A stretch of DNA of 64,000 nucleotides from UBA8919 sp041658185 (GTDB taxonomy: Bacteria > Elusimicrobiota > UBA8919). Each line of letters begins with the position of its first letter. The stretch's first letter is position 1. A model generated the notes under the pieces. The model did not search any database and was not told the DNA's origin. It saw nothing but the letters and a program-made list of their open reading frames with translations. The stretch covers positions 62,001-126,000 of the forward strand of contig JBBAAR010000005.1 in the NCBI GenBank assembly GCA_041658185.1, written 5' to 3'. The translations under genes and the position numbers were made by a program. Positions 8,320 through 17,144 of the stretch are shown here, piece after piece.

Positions 8320-8976
8320 ATGAAAAAAATTCTTACATTAGCGGTTAGTTTTGCAATAGGATGGGGGCTGTGTTTTTCAAAGGAACAATTAAAAGTTTAT
8401 ACTGTAGTGAAAGGCGATACTTTGGCCCAGATTTCGCAAAAATTTTACAACGATGTCGCACAGTGGAAAAAAATTCATTCTTACAATAAGTTTATTAAAA
8501 ATCCGCATTGGATTTTTCCCGGCGACGAATTAGTTGTCCCCGTTGATGTTCCGGAAGAAAAAGCAAAAGAAGAAATTAAAGATGAAGTTCCTTCCGCCTC
8601 CGTTCCCGTTGCAGTTCCAAAAGAAGAGCCGGTTAAAAAAGTTGAAGAGGATTCCATTATTGCCGACGACAACTGGGAATTTGACGGTTATGTTTCCGGC
8701 GAAAAAGACAGAAAAATAATCATAGGTCAGGGCGACACTGTGTTTTTGGATTTAGGAAAAAAACAAAACATAAAACCGCTTGACAGGTATACCGTCTACA
8801 GAAAAGACAGAAAGATTGTTCATCCTGAAACCGACGAAAATTTGGGAAATCTGATAAGAAAAATCGGCGTGCTTGAAATTTCAACGGATATTCAGAATAA
8901 CACCTGCACCGGAAGAGTTATTATGGCTCGCGAGCCGGTTTTAGTCGGTGATATGATAAAAAAACAACCGCAATAA
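8320..8976 (+). CDS. Secreted LysM-domain protein
   Basis: 218 residues. A signal peptide (MKKILTLAVSFAIGWGLCFS) is followed by one LysM domain at about 26-76 (YTVVKGDTLAQISQKFY...IFPGDELVVP), a Glu/Lys/Pro-rich linker (~80-120) and a C-terminal beta-rich part similar to the tail of other LysM envelope proteins (VFLDLGKKQNIKPLDRYTVYR). It probably binds peptidoglycan in the periplasm. It heads a short cluster of envelope genes (TPR protein, SPOR-NlpC protein) and has its own consensus promoter. Confidence 0.85.
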   Translation: MKKILTLAVSFAIGWGLCFSKEQLKVYTVVKGDTLAQISQKFYNDVAQWKKIHSYNKFIKNPHWIFPGDELVVPVDVPEEKAKEEIKDEVPSASVPVAVPKEEPVKKVEEDSIIADDNWEFDGYVSGEKDRKIIIGQGDTVFLDLGKKQNIKPLDRYTVYRKDRKIVHPETDENLGNLIRKIGVLEISTDIQNNTCTGRVIMAREPVLVGDMIKKQPQ

Positions 8977-9002
8977 AGGCAGGTTAAAGGTTAAAATAAA
9001 AA

Positions 9003-9386
9003 GTGAAAAGGTTTTTAATTTTTGTTGTTGTGGTTATTGCGATTTTTTACTGGGCGTCGGATTTCGTAAAAACAGGAAAATTGCAAAAATTTATCGACGA
9101 TAACTCGGACAAATCATGGGCACCGAAAGTTCAGTATCAATTAGGAGAAATTTATCAGACAGCATCAAAATATGATACCGCCGAATTATGCTACAACAGG
9201 TTATTGGAAAAATACACAACGTCTCAAATTACCGTTGATGCAATGTATAACTTGGGTGTAATTTATGAAGATACAAAAAGGTTTGGGCAGGCAAAAGAAA
9301 CTTACAAAAAAATTATTGACGAACATCCGGATTACGAAAACATAAAAAAGGTCGAGACACGGTTTAATTTTATAATGAATTATTGA
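9003..9386 (+). CDS. Membrane-anchored TPR protein
   Basis: 127 residues starting at GTG. One hydrophobic helix (about 3-18) anchors a periplasmic part with three TPR-like repeats (KVQYQLGEIYQTASKYDTAELCYNRLL, DAMYNLGVIYEDTKRFGQAKETYKKII). It resembles a single-module BamD/YbgF-type scaffold but is much shorter. It lies 26 bases after the LysM gene and 3 bases before the NlpC gene, so all three are probably one transcript serving cell-wall assembly. Confidence 0.75.
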   Translation: MKRFLIFVVVVIAIFYWASDFVKTGKLQKFIDDNSDKSWAPKVQYQLGEIYQTASKYDTAELCYNRLLEKYTTSQITVDAMYNLGVIYEDTKRFGQAKETYKKIIDEHPDYENIKKVETRFNFIMNY

Positions 9387-9389
9387 ATT

Positions 9390-10094
9390 ATGAAAAAAGT
9401 ATTTTTAATTTTTAATTTTACATTTTTAATTTTTAATTGCCTCTACAGTGAGCATTTCATACAGGCCGGTGTTTTTAGATATAAAGAAGAGGCGGTAAAT
9501 CAACAGTTATATCTTGCCAGCCGCAATTATCCCGTTATGATTAATGTTAACGGACACTACAAAATTATCGTCGGTCCTTATGAAGATAAAGAAACGGCGG
9601 GTTTTACGGTGTCAAAATTATTATCGGAAGAAAATATTTCTGCCAGTTTGATAGACGAAACGGACACGGAAAAAATTACTGAAAGTTCAGGCGTTCAGGA
9701 AATTGAGATTTCAGATGAAGTGCTTGGCGAACTTGTAAACGTAGCGTTTGATTTTCTGGGTGTTTCTTACAAATACGGCGGAATGGATGTTGAAAAGGGA
9801 ATTGACTGTTCTTATTTTATGCAGAAAGTTTATAAATCGTTAGGAACCGTTTTGCCGAGAACATCAAATTTACAGTTCAGGATAGGCAAGAAAGTAAAAA
9901 GAGACGAACTTATACCCGGTGACCTTGTGTTTTTCAGGAAATATCCCAGAAGTTCCCGGATAGGTCATGTCGGAATGTATATCGGAAACGACGAGTTTAT
10001 TCATGCATCCTACGGTGCAAAAAAAGTTACAATCAGTTCACTAAACGAAACATATTTCAGAAAAAGATTTTCCGGCGCCCGCCGTCCTCTATGA
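9390..10094 (+). CDS. SPOR-NlpC/P60 cell-wall endopeptidase
   Basis: 234 residues. A signal peptide (its DNA, 9401-9438, is a tandem of attttta words) leads into a SPOR domain at ~22-90 (HFIQAGVFRYKEEAVNQQ...VGPYEDKETA), which binds denuded glycan strands. The NlpC/P60 domain spans ~112-232, with the catalytic triad visible as C140 in DCSYF, H193 in GHVGMYIG and H205 in FIHASYG. The motif is DCSYF rather than the usual DCSGF. It likely cleaves peptide stems in peptidoglycan. Its stop overlaps the next start by 4 bases. Confidence 0.9.
   Translation: MKKVFLIFNFTFLIFNCLYSEHFIQAGVFRYKEEAVNQQLYLASRNYPVMINVNGHYKIIVGPYEDKETAGFTVSKLLSEENISASLIDETDTEKITESSGVQEIEISDEVLGELVNVAFDFLGVSYKYGGMDVEKGIDCSYFMQKVYKSLGTVLPRTSNLQFRIGKKVKRDELIPGDLVFFRKYPRSSRIGHVGMYIGNDEFIHASYGAKKVTISSLNETYFRKRFSGARRPL
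9401..9438 (+). repeat. A/T tandem words inside a signal-peptide coding stretch
   Basis: Two near-identical blocks of attttta-attttta-att encode FLIFNFTFLIFN. The composition resembles the intergenic repeat at 17851-17932. Confidence 0.5.
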
Positions 10095-10513
10095 GTTCAA
10101 AATCATTCGTTAAAATAATTACTTCCAGAATGAAGGAAAAAAATATGGGGGTAAGACAACTTGCCCGGGAGTGCGGCGTAGACGCAAGTTTCATATCAAA
10201 GGTTATTCAAGGAAAAAGAAACCCTCCATCCGACGAAAAAATAATAAAAAGAATAGCACAGGTGTTATCAGTTGACCCGATAATGCTGACAATATTCACA
10301 GGACATATACCGTCATCACTGCAATTAGTTTTGGAAAATGAGTCGTTTGTAAATGGTTTAGTACTTAATAAACAGCCAATTTATGGAAATGAGAAAAATC
10401 CGTCCGGAAAAAATATCCGAACTTTATCTGCACCCGTTTTGTCTCCCTCCAGGAATATCGTCTCCGCCGGAAAAACTCACCAAAAATCTGATATTACCGA
10501 TGAACTACTGTAA
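10091..10513 (+). CDS. XRE-family transcriptional regulator
   Basis: 140 residues. An N-terminal helix-turn-helix at ~18-60 (GVRQLARECGVDASFISKVIQGKRNPPSDEKI) is typical of Cro/CI regulators. The C-terminal ~80 residues are low-complexity and show no known domain. It is translationally coupled to the NlpC/P60 gene by a 4-base overlap, so it may respond to envelope status, but no target is evident. A hairpin follows the gene. Confidence 0.8.
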   Translation: MSSKSFVKIITSRMKEKNMGVRQLARECGVDASFISKVIQGKRNPPSDEKIIKRIAQVLSVDPIMLTIFTGHIPSSLQLVLENESFVNGLVLNKQPIYGNEKNPSGKNIRTLSAPVLSPSRNIVSAGKTHQKSDITDELL

Positions 10514-10524
10514 ATAATTCGCTT

Positions 10525-10558
10525 GCCCCATTAGATAGAGAATCTCATCTAACGGGGC
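10525..10558 (+). terminator. Hairpin after the XRE gene
   Basis: gccccattagat pairs with atctaacggggc (one A-C mismatch) around a short loop. The T-run is weak (ttgacttattta), so termination may be partial; the base of the hairpin abuts the dprA promoter. Confidence 0.5.
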
Positions 10559-10586
10559 TTGACTTATTTAAAGAAAATTATATAAT
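10559..10586 (+). promoter_or_regulatory. Promoter for dprA, almost no leader
   Basis: TTGACT (10559-10564), 16-base spacer, TATAAT (10581-10586). The expected start point (~10593) is only about 3 bases before ATG 10596, and no Shine-Dalgarno is visible, so the mRNA may be leaderless. Confidence 0.65.
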
Positions 10587-10595
10587 AAATCTGTT

Positions 10596-11702
10596 ATGCC
10601 TACCGAGTTAGAATCTTGGATTATTTTGAATCAAGTTCCCGCTATAGGACCCGCAAGGTTTAAGAAATTTCTGGATTTTTTCGGCACTGCCGGGAAAGTA
10701 CTCGCCGCATCCATTGATGATTTAATGCATATTGAAGGCATTACGCAAAAGACTGCGGAAACCATAATTTCCGATAGAGAAAAGTTTGATGTCGTAAAAG
10801 AACTGGACGAAGCGGAAAAAAACGGGGTGAGAATAATCGCTTCGTATATGGATGAATATCCTCAAACATTAAAGACCATATATGATTATCCGCCTGTGCT
10901 TTATGTAAAGGGCTCGCTTGAAAAAAAAGATGCGGTTGCCGTCGGTATCGTCGGCACGAGAAAAATTACTTCTTACGGAAAAATGGTTTGCGAATATCTT
11001 GCCCGCGAACTTGTAGGTTCCGGCATCACCGTCGTAAGCGGACTTGCCAGAGGCGTTGACACAATTGCTCATCAGACGGCTGTTAACGAAAAAGGAAGAA
11101 CGATTGCGGTTCTGGGAAACGGGCTTTCACATCATTATCCTCCCGAAAACAGACGTCTGGAAGATAAAATCGCAGAAAACGGCGCCGTCGTTTCCGAGTT
11201 CGGTATGCACACAAAACCGGATAAACAAAATTTTCCCAGGAGAAACAGAGTAATAAGCGGACTCTCATTGGGTGTTGTTGTAATTGAGGCGGATGAAAAA
11301 AGCGGCGCTTTGATAACCGCTAAAAGTGCGATTGAACAGGGCAGGGATGTTTTTGCAATTCCGGGCAACATTTTTTCGAAATACTCACGGGGTCCGCACA
11401 AACTAATAAAAGACGGCGCAAAACTTGTTGAAACGATAGACGACATAATCAACGAAATAAATGTTTTGAAAAATTTTGTCAAAAAAACAAAAGATAATCT
11501 TAAAATTATAAAAGAGACCAAAAATTTAAGTAACGATTCCATTTCCGTGTTGGAAACCATAACATATGAGCCGGTTCATATAGACGTATTATTTGAAAGA
11601 ATTAAACTTCCGATTGAAAAACTTTCTGTAATTCTCCTGGAACTTGTGATGGAGGGACTTATTACGGAGTTGCCCGGAAAAATGTATATCAGAAAAAAAT
11701 AG
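10596..11702 (+). CDS. dprA: DNA processing protein DprA
   Basis: 368 residues. An N-terminal helix-hairpin-helix region precedes the Rossmann-like DprA core at ~105-285 (GIVGTRKITSYG, VVSGLARGVDTIAHQTAV, NFPRRNRVISGLSLGVVVIEA, GRDVFAIPGNI). A C-terminal winged helix at ~310-365 (ISVLETITYEPVHIDVLFERI) is also present. DprA binds incoming single-stranded DNA and loads RecA during transformation. It is followed after 8 bases by topA, a dprA-topA order common in many bacteria. Confidence 0.96.
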   Translation: MPTELESWIILNQVPAIGPARFKKFLDFFGTAGKVLAASIDDLMHIEGITQKTAETIISDREKFDVVKELDEAEKNGVRIIASYMDEYPQTLKTIYDYPPVLYVKGSLEKKDAVAVGIVGTRKITSYGKMVCEYLARELVGSGITVVSGLARGVDTIAHQTAVNEKGRTIAVLGNGLSHHYPPENRRLEDKIAENGAVVSEFGMHTKPDKQNFPRRNRVISGLSLGVVVIEADEKSGALITAKSAIEQGRDVFAIPGNIFSKYSRGPHKLIKDGAKLVETIDDIINEINVLKNFVKKTKDNLKIIKETKNLSNDSISVLETITYEPVHIDVLFERIKLPIEKLSVILLELVMEGLITELPGKMYIRKK

Positions 11703-11710
11703 AGGTGTAT

Positions 11711-13744
11711 ATGAAAAATCCGCTTGTAATTGTTGAGTCGCCTACTAAAGCAAAGATGATAACAAGTTTTCTGAAAGGAAAATTTACCGTTATCGCTTCA
11801 ATGGGTCACATCCGTGATTTGCCGCAGAAATCACTTGGCGTGGATATAAAAAAAAATTTTCAACCGTCGTATCAAATTCTTCCCGGTAAGGAAGATACGA
11901 TGAAGAAAATAATTTCTGCCGTGAAGTCGGCGGGCGATGTATTCATAGCGACCGATTATGACCGCGAGGGTGAAGCAATCGGCTGGCATATTACCTCGGC
12001 CAGCGGCCTTGACATAAAAAAAATAAAAAGAATTGTTTTCCATGAAATTACCCAGGCGGCAATTGAGGATGCAATAAAAAATCCCCGGCCGCTTAACTTA
12101 AATCTTGTTGATGCCCAGCAGTCAAGAAGAATTTTAGACCGGCTCGTCGGTTATCAAATCAGTCCGCTTTTAGGAAAAAATGTAAGAAAGGGACTTTCCG
12201 CGGGAAGGGTGCAGTCGGTTACGCTCCGTCTTATTATTGAAAGGGAAAACGAAATTAAAAATTTCATCGGGCAGGAGTATTGGACCATTTCATCGCAACT
12301 TAATAAAAACGGTCAGTCCTTCAATGCGGATTTAATATCTCACGGTGGAAAAAAATATCATTCCTCAACCGCCTATCAGTTATTTGCCGAAAAGTATACG
12401 GTAAAAACGACGTCAATAAAAACGGAAGCAGATGCTAAAAAAATAATTGACGATATAAAAGGCGGAGAATTTGTAGTTTCGTCGGTAAAAAGAAGCGAAA
12501 GAATAAAAAATCCGCTCCCGCCGTTTATGACATCCACACTCCAAAGAGATGCGGTCAATAAATTGGGGTTCAGTTCAAACAGGACGATGTCTATCGCGCA
12601 AAAATTATATGAAAACGGGCTTATTACTTATATGAGAACCGATTCCTTGGATGTGTCAAAAGTTGCTCAAAAACAGGCATCCGAGTATATCAATAAAAAT
12701 TTCGGCAAAGAATATCTGCCTTTGAAAATACGCATTTACAAAACAAAAAGCAAATCGGCGCAGGAAGCACACGAAGCGATTAGACCGACAGATGTGGCGA
12801 ACACCGCCCAGACATTAAAACTTGAAAACGATGAAAAAAAACTTTATGAACTTATCTGGTTGAGATTTGTCGCCAGTCAGATGTCGTCGGCTATAATGAA
12901 TTCCATTTCCGTTGACATAAAAGCAAAAGAATATGTTTTCCGCGCCACCGGTTCATCAATAAAATTTGACGGCTATCTGAAAATATATATTGAATCTGAC
13001 GGTGAAAAAGAAACCATGCTTCCCGATATGAATGAAGGGGATAAACTTGTGTCGGAAAAACTCATCCCGAAGCAGCATTTTACCGACCCGCCGCCGAGAT
13101 ATAACGAGGCATCGCTGATAAAAACGCTTGAAGAACGAGGTATTGGAAGACCGTCAACATATGCTCCGACCGTTTCAACCCTTAAAAACAGAGGATATGT
13201 GCAAATTGAAAAAATGAAATTTATTCCGCAGGAAATCGGTTTTACCGTCATAGATATTCTAAAAAAATATTTTCCTGAAATTATTGACTTGAATTTTACT
13301 GCGGAAATGGAAGAGAAACTTGACAAAATTGCCGAAGGTAAAATTGAATGGGAGAAAATGTTATCTGATTTTTATACGCCTTTCTCTAAAACGCTTGATA
13401 AAGCAAAAGCAAATATGGAAAATGTCAAAAAAGTCATTGAGACCGACGAGAAATGTTTGAAGTGCGGCTCTCCGATGGTTATACGTGACGGCCGTTTTGG
13501 AAAATTTATGGCTTGTTCCAATTTCCCGAAATGCAGAAATACAATGTCTTTGGACAAAGAAGGTAAAAAAATTGTTCCCGAAAAATCGGATGAGGTATGC
13601 GAAAAATGCGGCAAACCGATGTTAGTAAAATCGGGCCGCCGAGGAAAATTTCTCGCGTGCAGCGGTTATCCCGAATGCAAAAATACAAAAAATATAGATA
13701 AAGGAAAAGATGACGCAAGTTCTGAAAAACCCGCAATTGCTTGA
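11711..13744 (+). CDS. topA: DNA topoisomerase I
   Basis: About 677 residues from ATG 11711 (GTG 11705 is possible, but the agagg ribosome site fits 11711). The Toprim domain starts with VIVESPTKAKMI and has DYDREGEAIGWH. The cleavage tyrosine is in GLITYMRTDS near residue 303. HEAIRPTDV and GIGRPSTYAPTVSTL mark the core. Two C-terminal four-cysteine zinc fingers follow (CLKCGSPMVIRDGRFGKFMAC and CEKCGKPMLVKSGRRGKFLAC). It relaxes negative supercoils behind RNA polymerase. The last 35 bases overlap the xer gene. Confidence 0.97.
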   Translation: MKNPLVIVESPTKAKMITSFLKGKFTVIASMGHIRDLPQKSLGVDIKKNFQPSYQILPGKEDTMKKIISAVKSAGDVFIATDYDREGEAIGWHITSASGLDIKKIKRIVFHEITQAAIEDAIKNPRPLNLNLVDAQQSRRILDRLVGYQISPLLGKNVRKGLSAGRVQSVTLRLIIERENEIKNFIGQEYWTISSQLNKNGQSFNADLISHGGKKYHSSTAYQLFAEKYTVKTTSIKTEADAKKIIDDIKGGEFVVSSVKRSERIKNPLPPFMTSTLQRDAVNKLGFSSNRTMSIAQKLYENGLITYMRTDSLDVSKVAQKQASEYINKNFGKEYLPLKIRIYKTKSKSAQEAHEAIRPTDVANTAQTLKLENDEKKLYELIWLRFVASQMSSAIMNSISVDIKAKEYVFRATGSSIKFDGYLKIYIESDGEKETMLPDMNEGDKLVSEKLIPKQHFTDPPPRYNEASLIKTLEERGIGRPSTYAPTVSTLKNRGYVQIEKMKFIPQEIGFTVIDILKKYFPEIIDLNFTAEMEEKLDKIAEGKIEWEKMLSDFYTPFSKTLDKAKANMENVKKVIETDEKCLKCGSPMVIRDGRFGKFMACSNFPKCRNTMSLDKEGKKIVPEKSDEVCEKCGKPMLVKSGRRGKFLACSGYPECKNTKNIDKGKDDASSEKPAIA

Positions 13745-14603
13745 AAATATAGAAAAGTTCATACAGTTTTTGAAGATTCAAAAAAATATCTCAGAAAATA
13801 CCGCTCTTGCTTACCGTCGGGATATTGAACAATTTAGCCGGTTTTTGGAGAAAAAAAAATTTAACATAAAGAACTCCGATAAGTTCACCGTCAGGGATTA
13901 TCTGGCAAATGTTCTTCAGCCGGTTGAAAAAAAATCCAGCATAATAAGAAAGATTGCGGCATTAAGAGGATTTTTCAATTTCCTTGTTAAATGCAAAGTA
14001 CTTAAAATATCGCCGATGGATTTCATACTTACTCCGAAATCCGAAAAACATCTTCCGAATTTCTTAACCGTCGGCGAAATTAATCTCATCCTGTCTGCGA
14101 CCGATATTTCAAAAATATCAGGATTAAGAGACAGGGCAATTTTGGAATTATTGTATTCTTCGGGATTAAGAATTTCGGAACTTACGGGTTTGAGTAAAAC
14201 TGATGTTGATTATATTTTAGGCACGGTTAAGGTTATGGGCAAGGGGGGGAAGCAGCGGCTTATTCCCGTCGGTGATTTTGCGCTTGATATTATAAGAAAA
14301 TATCTGAAAATGCGTAATGATTCTTCCGCTGTTTTGTTTGCCGGAAATAAATTACAAAAGTTATCGGTTAGATGCATCCAAAAAATGCTGAAAAAATATC
14401 TTAAAAAAGCAGGCATCACAAAAAAAATTACACCCCATTCATTGAGACACACATTCGCCACTCATCTTCTTGATAACGGATGCGATATAAGAAGCGTTCA
14501 GGAAATGTTAGGGCATAAGAATCTTGCTACGACTCAGATTTACACTCACATTACCGCCCAGATGATGAAAAAGATTTATGACAAGGTTCATCCGCGTGCG
14601 TAA
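13710..14603 (+). CDS. xerC: Site-specific tyrosine recombinase XerC/XerD
   Basis: 297 residues, the usual Xer size. The N-terminal SAM-like core-binding domain spans ~8-95. The catalytic domain shows the pentad: R in SSGLRISEL, K in VMGKGGKQR, HxxR in HSLRHTFATHLL, H in MLGHKNLATTQIYTHI, with the nucleophile Y in that last motif. It resolves chromosome dimers at dif. Overlap with topA implies co-transcription, and a topA-xerC neighbourhood is common. Choice between XerC and XerD is uncertain. Confidence 0.93.
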   Translation: MTQVLKNPQLLENIEKFIQFLKIQKNISENTALAYRRDIEQFSRFLEKKKFNIKNSDKFTVRDYLANVLQPVEKKSSIIRKIAALRGFFNFLVKCKVLKISPMDFILTPKSEKHLPNFLTVGEINLILSATDISKISGLRDRAILELLYSSGLRISELTGLSKTDVDYILGTVKVMGKGGKQRLIPVGDFALDIIRKYLKMRNDSSAVLFAGNKLQKLSVRCIQKMLKKYLKKAGITKKITPHSLRHTFATHLLDNGCDIRSVQEMLGHKNLATTQIYTHITAQMMKKIYDKVHPRA

Positions 14604-14621
14604 GATTAGGTAGGACGTACT

Positions 14622-15623
14622 ATGCAGGAAAAAATAAGAATAGTTATGGAAGAAACCGGTTGCGACGAGGGGCAGGCGCAGATTGCCCTTGAGTCGTGTA
14701 ATTACAACATATCAAAATCCATAACAAAGATTTTTGATTTACTTAAGGATATAGTCGTTGTAAAAGGTAAATTTTACACTTACGGCAATCATCTTTACGG
14801 AATGATTATGATAATCGTGGATATAAATCACCGTCGGCATTTAAGAACGCGCGCTCTCGTAACATATAATCCAAAAGTTTACGAAACGGATTTGCAGCAG
14901 AACTGGTATGAATACGATAAAAAACTTTATACGGCACGGCTTTTGCCGGGAAGCATTCAGGATATGACGCTGAACATAGAAAAAAAAATCGTGGAGGAAA
15001 TTTTGGATGAATACAGCGAAAGTTTTTTTGCTGCGGTAAGAAAAAATAATACTATGGAAGTTGCCGATATTTTGGAGGACATTCTGAGGGAGCCGCTAAA
15101 AACAGCGGTTAATTTTGAGATTTTATCTGAGGAACTCAATCTCACGCAATTCAAAAAGATATCCGGCAGAATTTTTCCTCCGCAGATGGAGTTTGAATTT
15201 AAGGAATATGATTTCGGTTTGGTTGACCTTTTGACAATTGATGTAATGCCGGTTGCTTACGGCGATTTGATATTACAAGCCGGGGTTCTGATGCCCGGCG
15301 ACGAAATCGCCGTTCTTATTAATGACACACGGGATATAGCACAATATTTAAGCGGTCTTATAGGCGGAAGAAACATTTTCGGAACCATTGCAATTCCATG
15401 TAAAATTCACGAGATTACACGTTCAAAAAACGGCGTTACAATTACGGTTCGCCTTGCCGCAGGTGTGGTAGGTCAAGCGACTGTTTCAGAGGATACGCCG
15501 GTAAAAGTTGTGAAATGGGTCAGCCGGAGCGGATTTTTCAACCGCATTTTTTTCAGATTTTACTTGATTTTTTTAAAATTATTTGAGAAAATGAAAAAAC
15601 TGAGAAACGGAGGTAAACAATGA
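14622..15623 (+). CDS. Conserved hypothetical protein with UBA-like N-terminus, coupled to rpsB
   Basis: 333 residues, not recognised as a named family. Residues ~3-40 (IRIVMEETGCDEGQAQIALESCNYNISKSITKIF) look like a UBA/TS-N helical bundle, as in EF-Ts and nascent-chain proteins. The middle is alpha/beta with no clear motif. The C-terminus has a hydrophobic stretch (FFNRIFFRFYLIFLKLF) and a basic tail, suggesting membrane or RNA contact. Its stop overlaps the rpsB start by 4 bases, so it sits at the head of the rpsB-tsf operon. A ribosome-associated role is a guess from context. Confidence 0.65.
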   Translation: MQEKIRIVMEETGCDEGQAQIALESCNYNISKSITKIFDLLKDIVVVKGKFYTYGNHLYGMIMIIVDINHRRHLRTRALVTYNPKVYETDLQQNWYEYDKKLYTARLLPGSIQDMTLNIEKKIVEEILDEYSESFFAAVRKNNTMEVADILEDILREPLKTAVNFEILSEELNLTQFKKISGRIFPPQMEFEFKEYDFGLVDLLTIDVMPVAYGDLILQAGVLMPGDEIAVLINDTRDIAQYLSGLIGGRNIFGTIAIPCKIHEITRSKNGVTITVRLAAGVVGQATVSEDTPVKVVKWVSRSGFFNRIFFRFYLIFLKLFEKMKKLRNGGKQ

Positions 15624-16444
15624 GTAATGTATCAATGAAGGGTTTGCTCGAAGCGGGTGTTCATTTCGGGCATCAGACAAGTCAGTGGAATCCCAAAATG
15701 GGAAAATTTATTTTCGGACACAGGAACAAGATTCATATTATTGACCTTGCCAAGACGGTGAAGGAGTTAAAAAAGTCATGCAAGTTTGTAAGAGATGCTG
15801 CTGCCGCAGGTGCGTCTGTTCTTTTCGTCGGGACAAAGCAGCAGGCACAGGAGATTGTGAAGAATGAGGCGATAAGGTGCGGTGCCAATTATGTCGTATC
15901 CAGATGGTTGGGCGGTACTTTGACAAATTTTGAGACAATCAAAAAAAACATTGCACGGCTTAATGATTTGGAAAAAATGAAAAGTGACGGTATTCTTGAA
16001 AAACTTCCAAAAAAGGAAATATCCGTTTTGACGAAGGAGATGAAAAAACTGTCCATCGCCCTTTCGGGAATTAAGAATATGCAGTCCTTACCCGGACTTA
16101 TATTTGTAGTGGACCCCGTTAATGAAAAAACTGTGATAGCGGAAGCCCGACGTCTTAAAATTCCGGTGGTTGCCGTCTGCGATACAAACAGCGACCCCGA
16201 TGCGGTTGACCATTGTATTCCCGGAAACGATGACGCTATAAAATCCATATCTTTGCTCGTAAGCGTCGTTGCGGATGCTGTTATAGAAGGTAAATCTGCT
16301 GTTAAGGGTGCCGGCGGACAGGCGTCCTCAGGCGCACAAAGTATGTCGCCGGAGGAAAAATTTTCTTCCGATGAAGAAATACCAATAACGGAGGAAAAAG
16401 AAATTGTAAAAAAAGAAGAAGAAATAGTTTCGCCGCAAAAGTGA
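15620..16444 (+). CDS. rpsB: 30S ribosomal protein S2 (uS2)
   Basis: 274 residues. The S2 core (MKGLLEAGVHFGHQTSQWNPKM, FIFGHRNKIHIIDL, SRWLGGTLTNFETI, PGLIFVVDPVNEKTVIAEARRLKIPVVAVCDTNSDP) is complete. A ~45-residue acidic Ser/Glu/Lys tail after residue ~230 is an extension beyond the common ~225-240 length. uS2 binds late to the small subunit near uS1. The gene is followed by a GC palindrome and tsf, the near-universal order. Confidence 0.97.
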   Translation: MSNVSMKGLLEAGVHFGHQTSQWNPKMGKFIFGHRNKIHIIDLAKTVKELKKSCKFVRDAAAAGASVLFVGTKQQAQEIVKNEAIRCGANYVVSRWLGGTLTNFETIKKNIARLNDLEKMKSDGILEKLPKKEISVLTKEMKKLSIALSGIKNMQSLPGLIFVVDPVNEKTVIAEARRLKIPVVAVCDTNSDPDAVDHCIPGNDDAIKSISLLVSVVADAVIEGKSAVKGAGGQASSGAQSMSPEEKFSSDEEIPITEEKEIVKKEEEIVSPQK

Positions 16445-16445
16445 T

Positions 16446-16459
16446 CCCGCGGCCGCGGG
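16446..16459 (+). promoter_or_regulatory. GC palindrome between rpsB and tsf
   Basis: A perfect 14-base palindrome (cccgcggccgcggg) in otherwise A/T-rich DNA, lying between the rpsB stop and the tsf ribosome site (ggagg). As RNA it can form only a short hairpin, but the GC richness stands out. It may act as an attenuator or mRNA stabiliser tuning rpsB:tsf ratio. Confidence 0.5.
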
Positions 16460-16472
16460 CCGGAGGTAAAAA

Positions 16473-17087
16473 ATGTCTCAAACAGTAAAAATAACAGGTG
16501 AAATGGTTGCCCGTCTTCGTGAAAAAACAAGTTGTGGAATGATGGACTGCAAACAAGCACTGATAGAAACCGCCGGTGACGAGGAAAAGGCGGTTGCAAA
16601 ATTAAGGGAAAAAGGAATTGCGACTGCTCTGAAAAAATCTTCAAGGACAGCAAAAGAGGGTTTGGTATTTTCATATATCCACCCGGGGAGCAAGTTAGGT
16701 GTTTTGTTGGAGTTGAACTGTGAGACCGATTTTGTTGCCAAAACTGAAGATTTTCAAAATCTCGGTAAAGAAATTTCTATGCAGATTGCGGCGGTGGCGC
16801 CTGCGGTTGTAGGAATTGAAAATATCCACGCTGATGAACTGTCAAAAGAAAAAGAGATACTTAAAGCACAGGCGTTAAAGGAAGGCAAGCCGGAAAAAAT
16901 TCTTGACAAAATAATAGCCGGCCGTCTTGATAAATTTTACGAAAGAATTTGTCTTCTTGAACAACCGTATATCAGGGATACATCCGGCAAGAAGAAAGTA
17001 AAGGAACTTATAACGGATGCGGTTGCTAAACTTGGTGAAAACATTTCAGTAAAAAGATTCGCAAGATTTAAAATAGGCGAAGAATAG
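16473..17087 (+). CDS. tsf: Translation elongation factor Ts
   Basis: 204 residues: the short form with an N-terminal UBA-like module (VARLREKTSCGMMDCKQALIETAGDEEKAVAKLREKG), the core signature GLVFSYIHPGSKLGVLLELNCETDFVA and a single remaining core subdomain ending VKRFARFKIGEE. EF-Ts exchanges GDP for GTP on EF-Tu. Strong ribosome site cggaggtaaaaa. Followed by a repeated 39-base element and pyrH. Confidence 0.96.
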   Translation: MSQTVKITGEMVARLREKTSCGMMDCKQALIETAGDEEKAVAKLREKGIATALKKSSRTAKEGLVFSYIHPGSKLGVLLELNCETDFVAKTEDFQNLGKEISMQIAAVAPAVVGIENIHADELSKEKEILKAQALKEGKPEKILDKIIAGRLDKFYERICLLEQPYIRDTSGKKKVKELITDAVAKLGENISVKRFARFKIGEE

Positions 17088-17130
17088 TCGCTCGGGAACA
17101 AATTTCTTTGAGACGCTCGTTAGAACTCGC
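17088..17130 (+). repeat. Dispersed 39-base repeat, copy 1
   Basis: 17092-17130 is identical to the reverse complement of 46677-46715 (39/39). With one mismatch the match extends over 17088-17130 and 46677-46719. It fills most of the tsf-pyrH gap and ends 14 bases before the pyrH start. Confidence 0.9.
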
Positions 17131-17144
17131 TCTACGATGATAGT

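Noticed and set aside
17088..17130. CRISPR repeat
   Set aside because: The 39-base repeat occurs only once at each place, with no spacer-repeat array and no cas genes in the window.
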